A DNA stretch of 9,046 nt from UBA5177 sp002413265 (lineage in GTDB: Bacteria; Chloroflexota; UBA5177), in contig DAIORV010000091.1 of the NCBI GenBank assembly GCA_036752825.1, positions 1 to 9,046 of the forward strand, in the 5' to 3' direction. The number at the start of each line of letters is the position of its first letter. Positions within the stretch are counted from its first letter, which is position 1. The translations under genes were made by a program, and so were the position numbers. Shown in pieces: positions 6,071 to 9,046 of this stretch. Under the pieces are notes generated by a model. It was given only the letters and a program-made list of their open reading frames with translations. It searched no databases and was not told the DNA's origin.

Positions 6071-7018
6071 ATGACAAGTGAAAGAATTTGTTCGCTGCTT
6101 CCGAGCGCCACGGAAATCGTGTGCGTGCTCGGTCTGACGGACAGGCTGGTGGCGGTGACGCACGAGTGCGATTTCCCCCCTGAAGTACTCGCTAAACCTC
6201 GTGTCACAGCGAGCGCTTTCGATTCGGCCGGCATGACCAGTCGCCAGATCGATTCGGCAGTCCGAGCCAGTCTGGCCCAAGAGGCGACCATCTACCATCT
6301 CGACCGCGATTTGCTGGAAGAAGTGCGCCCCGACCTCGTTCTTACCCAGGATCTGTGCGAGGTGTGTGCCGTCGGTCCCGAAGAAGTCCAAAAGGTCATG
6401 CGTTCTCTCCGCGTGCCTCCCCGGATGGTGTCCCTGGAGCCCACGAGCTTGAACGAAGTCCTCGACTCTATTCTTCTGGTTGGCCGACTTACGGGAGCTG
6501 AGGATGTTGCTCTGAAAGTGGTCGCGGCCCTTCGCGACAGGCTCAACAAAGTTCGAGAGCTTGTGAAAGGATCCGAAGTGGTGCGCGTGCTTACCCTCGA
6601 GTGGACTGACCCAGTGTTCGCGGGTGGTCACTGGTTGCCAGAGATGGTAGAGGTCGCCGGCGGACACGATGTCCTCGGTATTGCCGGTCGTCCTTCTGAG
6701 CAGTTCACCTGGCCGAGCGTTCTCTCCTCTGACCCGGATGTAGTAATCGCGATGCCGTGTGGGTTCGACCTTGAGAGGTCGACCCTAGAGATGCGCCGGA
6801 CCACGTTTCCGGACGAGTGGTACGAGCTGCGCGCGGTCAGATCCGGGCGGGTGTACGTTGTCGACGGATCTGCATACTTCAATCGCCCCGGTCCTCGGCT
6901 CGTTGACGGCGTCGAAATCGTCGCCCGCATCCTGCACTCGGACTGTGGTTTACGAACACCGCCAGGCTCATGGATGCGGTATGAGGCTGCCGCCGATCTC
7001 ATGCCCCTCCCGTCGTGA
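6071..7018 (+). CDS. Cobalamin-binding protein, BtuF-like, without signal peptide
   Basis: This 315-residue protein has the periplasmic-binding-protein type III fold of the BtuF/FhuD class (COG0614 type). It belongs to the branch annotated as cobalamin-binding protein. Visible landmarks are RICSLLPSATEIV (5-17), VTHECDFPPEV (29-39), LTQDLCEVCAVG (91-102, with C96 and C99), LEWTDPVFAGGHWLPEMV (176-193), MPCGFDLER (228-236) and SGRVYVVDGSAYFNRPGPRLVDG (258-280). The ATG at 6071 with GAGG upstream gives a protein that starts directly at the first Rossmann strand. It has no signal peptide or lipobox, so it should be cytosolic rather than an exported ABC receptor. No ABC permease or ATPase gene is adjacent, so a role in corrinoid handling rather than import is inferred. 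Its 3' end overlaps the oppositely oriented membrane-protein gene by 20 bases. Confidence 0.85.
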   Translation: MTSERICSLLPSATEIVCVLGLTDRLVAVTHECDFPPEVLAKPRVTASAFDSAGMTSRQIDSAVRASLAQEATIYHLDRDLLEEVRPDLVLTQDLCEVCAVGPEEVQKVMRSLRVPPRMVSLEPTSLNEVLDSILLVGRLTGAEDVALKVVAALRDRLNKVRELVKGSEVVRVLTLEWTDPVFAGGHWLPEMVEVAGGHDVLGIAGRPSEQFTWPSVLSSDPDVVIAMPCGFDLERSTLEMRRTTFPDEWYELRAVRSGRVYVVDGSAYFNRPGPRLVDGVEIVARILHSDCGLRTPPGSWMRYEAAADLMPLPS

Positions 7019-7394
7019 TCCCTCTAATCGCGATCCCAACCAGGAAGAGGGTCGCCAGACCAAAGACCAGAGAATCCCTCCGTTCCGTACCGCCAGCCGA
7101 CATGAAGTACGCAGTGGGCAATGTGACGACCGCGACCACCCCATAAAGGAAGTGCAAAGCGTCGTGGGGCCGATGGCCTTGACCCAAGAGAATGATCCCC
7201 ACGAGCCCCTGAATGATGGCCAACCCCTCGAGAATGGCAAGCGCCCCGAGGTAACTTCCGGGAGGATTGCTCGAACGAAAGTAGAGGAACAATCCCCAAG
7301 CCGCTAGCAACATACTGTAAATGAGCACCGCGTTGGCGAAGCCTTGATGCAGGGTCAAAACGAAGCCGCCGGTTTTCGTGGCCAGAACGATCAC
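6999..7394 (-). CDS. Four-helix integral membrane protein, function unknown
   Basis: The protein has 131 residues with four predicted membrane helices near 17-39, 48-71, 79-99 and 107-125. Histidines sit at helix ends: H16 (LHQGFANAVL), H74 and H77 (GQGHRPHDAL) and H81 (LHFLYGVVAVV). A four-helix layout with His at the membrane edge recalls half of a CtaA/Cox15- or b561-like haem protein, but this is only a suggestion; I cannot assign a family. The start is a GTG at 7394 with AAGGAG 5 bases upstream. That GTG overlaps the TGA of the preceding small ORF as GTGA, so translation is probably coupled. The gene ends inside the 3' end of the convergent cobalamin-binding-protein gene. Confidence 0.82.
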   Translation of the reverse strand: MIVLATKTGGFVLTLHQGFANAVLIYSMLLAAWGLFLYFRSSNPPGSYLGALAILEGLAIIQGLVGIILLGQGHRPHDALHFLYGVVAVVTLPTAYFMSAGGTERRDSLVFGLATLFLVGIAIRGITTGGA

Positions 7395-7513
7395 ATGTTC
7401 TCCTTCATGAGCCGCTCCCTCTCCTCTCGAGACGGAAGGGTCTCACCTCGTCCGGGCGGTCGCGGGACCGTCATGGTGATGTCCGCGTCGGCGCTTCCGG
7501 GTACAGTGATCAC
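7391..7513 (-). CDS. Small 40-residue ORF coupled to both neighbours
   Basis: A 40-residue frame starts at GTG 7513 and stops at TGA 7391. The start overlaps the nfo stop as GTGA (7510-7513), and the stop overlaps the membrane-protein start as GTGA (7391-7394), giving 4-base overlaps on both sides. The N-terminal half contains ITVPGSADADITMTVPRPPG. The C-terminal half (PSREERERLMKENM) is highly charged and helix-prone. There is no Cys, membrane segment or signal peptide. Only weak Shine-Dalgarno-like sequence (AAAGAAG) precedes the GTG; an ATG at residue 14 is an alternative start. I do not recognise a family. The alternative is that this is a chance frame spanning a 115-base leader, but chance would have to supply both overlaps. 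Confidence 0.55.
   Translation of the reverse strand: MITVPGSADADITMTVPRPPGRGETLPSREERERLMKENM
7400..7405 (-). promoter_or_regulatory. Ribosome binding site of the four-helix membrane-protein gene
   Basis: Minus-strand AAGGAG lies 5 bases before the GTG at 7394 and inside the end of the 40-residue ORF (codons for MKEN). It decides the GTG start of the membrane protein. Confidence 0.75.
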
Positions 7514-8400
7514 GCCGACACGACTTCTTTAGGGAGAGCTCCCGGAGCCAAGCGGTGCAGCGCTGAGAGACTCCGAAATCTCTGGCCCGCTTCCAGCGTG
7601 CTCTCCAGATCCGGGGTTTCCAGAATCCACGGAACCGAGGCAAGGTCTGGCTGGGCCAGTAGGCTCCGGAACCCTTCCAAGGCAATGTATCCCTCGCCGA
7701 TCGGCGCGTGCCGATCCCTCCGGCTCCCTGGCGGCAGCTTTGAGTCATTCGCGTGGATCAGGAGTAACCGGTCGAGTCCAAGCGAGTCCTCGATCTCTTG
7801 AACCAACCTGGACGCCTCGCCCTCGACCGTAAAGTCCCAGCCGCCGGCGCAGAGATGAGCGGTGTCGAGGACCACCTTGAGCCGCGGATGCCACTTGGCG
7901 AGGTCCAGAAGCGTCGAAAGCTCCTCGAGCGTTGATCCAATGACTCCTCCTGAGCCCGCACTGTTTTCAAGGGCGAGGGTCACGTCCGACGAAGTGTCTT
8001 CAAGGATCTCCAGTAATTGTTCGGCCACGTCCGGAGCCACCGTGGGGAAGCTTCGTCCGCCGTGGCTCCCGATATGCGTGATTAGGGCGGAGGCGCCTAA
8101 CTGAGGAGCGGCCCGCAAAGTGCCGATGAGCGAGCGTCGTGAGTTGTCCACAAAGTGCACGTTGTCCGACGCCAAATTAATCAGGTAGATCGAATGAATG
8201 ACGACCGGATATGTATCAAGCTCACTGCAAACTGACCTCAGCTCCGATGCTTGGTCTTCTCGGATCTGGGGCGGTTTCCACGCAGCAGGACTTGAGGCGA
8301 AGATTTGGAAGCACCTCGCTCCATAGTCGTACGCCTCCTGTATGCTGAGGCGAGGTTGGCGCCCCAGTGACAGGTGGCAGCCGACAGTCAGATCCGGCAT
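7510..8400 (-). CDS. nfo: Endonuclease IV (Nfo), AP endonuclease family 2
   Basis: The 296-residue TIM-barrel protein keeps all nine metal ligands of the three-metal centre: H69, H109, E145, D179, H182, H216, D229, H231 and E261. These are the same residue numbers as in Escherichia coli Nfo. They sit in the family motifs VIHSIYL, THIGSHGG, ALENSAGSGG, VVLDTAHLCAGGWD, IHANDSK, RRDRHAPIGEGYI and ILETPD. The enzyme cuts the backbone 5' of abasic sites and repairs blocked 3' ends in base-excision repair, in the cytosol. The ATG at 8400 begins MPDLTVGCHLS, matching the family N-terminus. A 5-base GC stem (CCGGC/GCCGG, 8394-8398 with 8407-8411) encloses the start codon, and no strong Shine-Dalgarno is visible. 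It is the first gene of an overlapping minus-strand set and diverges from the zinc-ribbon gene across 32 bases. Confidence 0.96.
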   Translation of the reverse strand: MPDLTVGCHLSLGRQPRLSIQEAYDYGARCFQIFASSPAAWKPPQIREDQASELRSVCSELDTYPVVIHSIYLINLASDNVHFVDNSRRSLIGTLRAAPQLGASALITHIGSHGGRSFPTVAPDVAEQLLEILEDTSSDVTLALENSAGSGGVIGSTLEELSTLLDLAKWHPRLKVVLDTAHLCAGGWDFTVEGEASRLVQEIEDSLGLDRLLLIHANDSKLPPGSRRDRHAPIGEGYIALEGFRSLLAQPDLASVPWILETPDLESTLEAGQRFRSLSALHRLAPGALPKEVVSA

Positions 8401-8432
8401 GCGATGGCCGGCTCAAGGCGAGGCATTGCCCC

Positions 8433-8642
8433 ATGCTATCTGACCCGAAGACCCAGCCTAGAGGCGTCAACCATCTGGAGTCCGACGCGAATTCCACGGC
8501 GCGACTTGAGGACCCGAGAGAGGGCCGCAATGCGACGCCCGTAGCACCGTGCCCTCAATGCGGTTTCCAGATGATGGCGGTCCGTGGCAGCCGGGATGCA
8601 GTCTGCCGAAACTGCGGCTTCAAAGACAGCTGCTGTTACTGA
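8433..8642 (+). CDS. Small zinc-ribbon protein ending in Cys-Cys-Tyr
   Basis: The 69-residue protein has a polar, low-complexity first half (about residues 1-38, rich in Asp, Asn, Arg and Pro). A compact C-terminal zinc ribbon follows: CPQCG at 40-44, then CRNCG at 57-61, that is CxxC-x14-CxxC. It ends directly in FKDSCCY, so the last three residues are Cys-Cys-Tyr. The ribbon should bind one zinc; the terminal Cys pair is extra. The function is unknown. The ATG at 8433 is preferred, with GAGG 10 or so bases upstream. An in-frame GTG at 8367 would add 22 residues but reach into the divergent nfo gene. The DUF2203 gene starts 7 bases after the stop, so the two are probably cotranscribed and translationally coupled. 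Confidence 0.72.
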   Translation: MLSDPKTQPRGVNHLESDANSTARLEDPREGRNATPVAPCPQCGFQMMAVRGSRDAVCRNCGFKDSCCY

Positions 8643-8649
8643 CTGCACA

Positions 8650-9042
8650 ATGCGTCATTACACGGTCGACGAAGCCGACGCGCTGATTCCCACCTTGTCT
8701 CCCGTCCTTGAAGACCTTCACGATCTCCACTTGCGATTGCAGGAGGCACGGGAAGTCGTCGAGGAGTTTCAGCACCTCGCGTCCCAGAACGGCAATGCCA
8801 GGACCACGCACATTCTCGATCCCGATGTCGACATGTCGAAGCTTCAATCCGAGATGCGCAAAAGGTTGGAATTTCTGACCGGCCTGGACGTCGTCTTGAA
8901 AGATATCGAGATTGGACTGATCGATTTCCCAACGAGGCTGCACGACCACGACGTCTATCTCTGCTGGCATCTCGGCGAGGAACGCGTGGGATTTTGGCAC
9001 GAGATCGAAGAAGGCTACCGCGGCCGTCGCCCCTTACCCTGA
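8650..9042 (+). CDS. DUF2203 family protein
   Basis: The 130-residue protein matches the DUF2203 pattern. It starts with YTVDEADALIPTLSPVL (4-20), followed by a long helical, coiled-coil-like middle (about 20-80). The conserved end reads IEIGLIDFPTRLHD (86-99), VYLCWHLGEERVGFWHE (102-118) and GYRGRRPL (122-129). It is cytosolic with no signal peptide; the biochemical role of the family is unknown. The ATG at 8650 is preferred because the protein then begins at the conserved first motif. An ATG at 8584 in the same frame would add 22 residues overlapping the zinc-ribbon gene. No Shine-Dalgarno is evident, so translation may depend on the zinc-ribbon gene ending 7 bases upstream. The stop is complete, 4 bases before the window edge. 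Confidence 0.88.
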   Translation: MRHYTVDEADALIPTLSPVLEDLHDLHLRLQEAREVVEEFQHLASQNGNARTTHILDPDVDMSKLQSEMRKRLEFLTGLDVVLKDIEIGLIDFPTRLHDHDVYLCWHLGEERVGFWHEIEEGYRGRRPLP

Positions 9043-9046
9043 GAAG

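Noticed and set aside
974..7308. Recurrent GCTAGC hexamer at six places (near 974, 1626, 3773, 4314, 5636 and 7303)
   Set aside because: This is a little above chance for 9 kb, but three cases simply contain TAG stops or gene-end bases, and spacing and orientation show no pattern.
8367..8432. Upstream GTG extension of the small zinc-ribbon protein
   Set aside because: It would add 22 residues that overlap the first codons of the divergent nfo gene and contain no conserved motif, while an ATG with an upstream GAGG exists at 8433.

Overview
This is a gene-dense chromosomal stretch of a free-living bacterium. GC content is fairly high (about 60 percent by eye) and intergenic gaps are short. A single-domain CofE (coenzyme F420 glutamate ligase), a RadC, a cytosolic-type cobalamin-binding protein, a DUF2203 protein and small zinc-ribbon proteins together fit a Chloroflexota-like lineage (Dormibacteria-type soil bacteria are one possibility). 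This assignment is inference from gene content; there is no rRNA or other marker here. I see no transposase, integrase, phage gene, CRISPR array or tRNA, so this looks like core chromosome rather than an accessory island.

Layout: (1) 1-935, minus strand: a double-zinc-ribbon membrane protein followed by radC, which runs off the left edge. (2) 992-3770, plus strand: thpR (RNA 2',3'-cyclic phosphodiesterase) and ligA (NAD-dependent DNA ligase). (3) 5934-3774, minus strand: a run of a secreted protein, an unrecognised small protein and cofE, converging on ligA with only 3 bases between the stops. (4) A 136-base divergent gap with two abutting palindromes, then a plus-strand cobalamin-binding-protein gene (6071-7018). 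(5) 8400-6999, minus strand: a tightly overlapped set of nfo (endonuclease IV), a 40-residue small ORF and a four-helix membrane protein. Its last gene overlaps the cobalamin-binding gene tail to tail by 20 bases. (6) 8433-9042, plus strand: a 69-residue zinc-ribbon protein and a DUF2203 protein, diverging from nfo.

Nucleic-acid maintenance is well represented: RadC, LigA and Nfo act on DNA, and ThpR acts on RNA ends. They sit in separate transcription units, so this is a loose neighbourhood rather than one pathway operon. Nfo and LigA would act in the same base-excision repair route (incision at abasic sites, then nick sealing). The cofE unit points to F420 cofactor use, and the cobalamin-binding protein to corrinoid handling.

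The least ordinary items are the 40-residue ORF joined by 4-base GTGA overlaps to both neighbours, the unrecognised protein whose stop codon abuts the cofE start, the paired palindromes at 5988-6010, and the zinc-ribbon protein ending in Cys-Cys-Tyr beside DUF2203. I did not find a clear new multi-gene system; most of the window is recognisable housekeeping.
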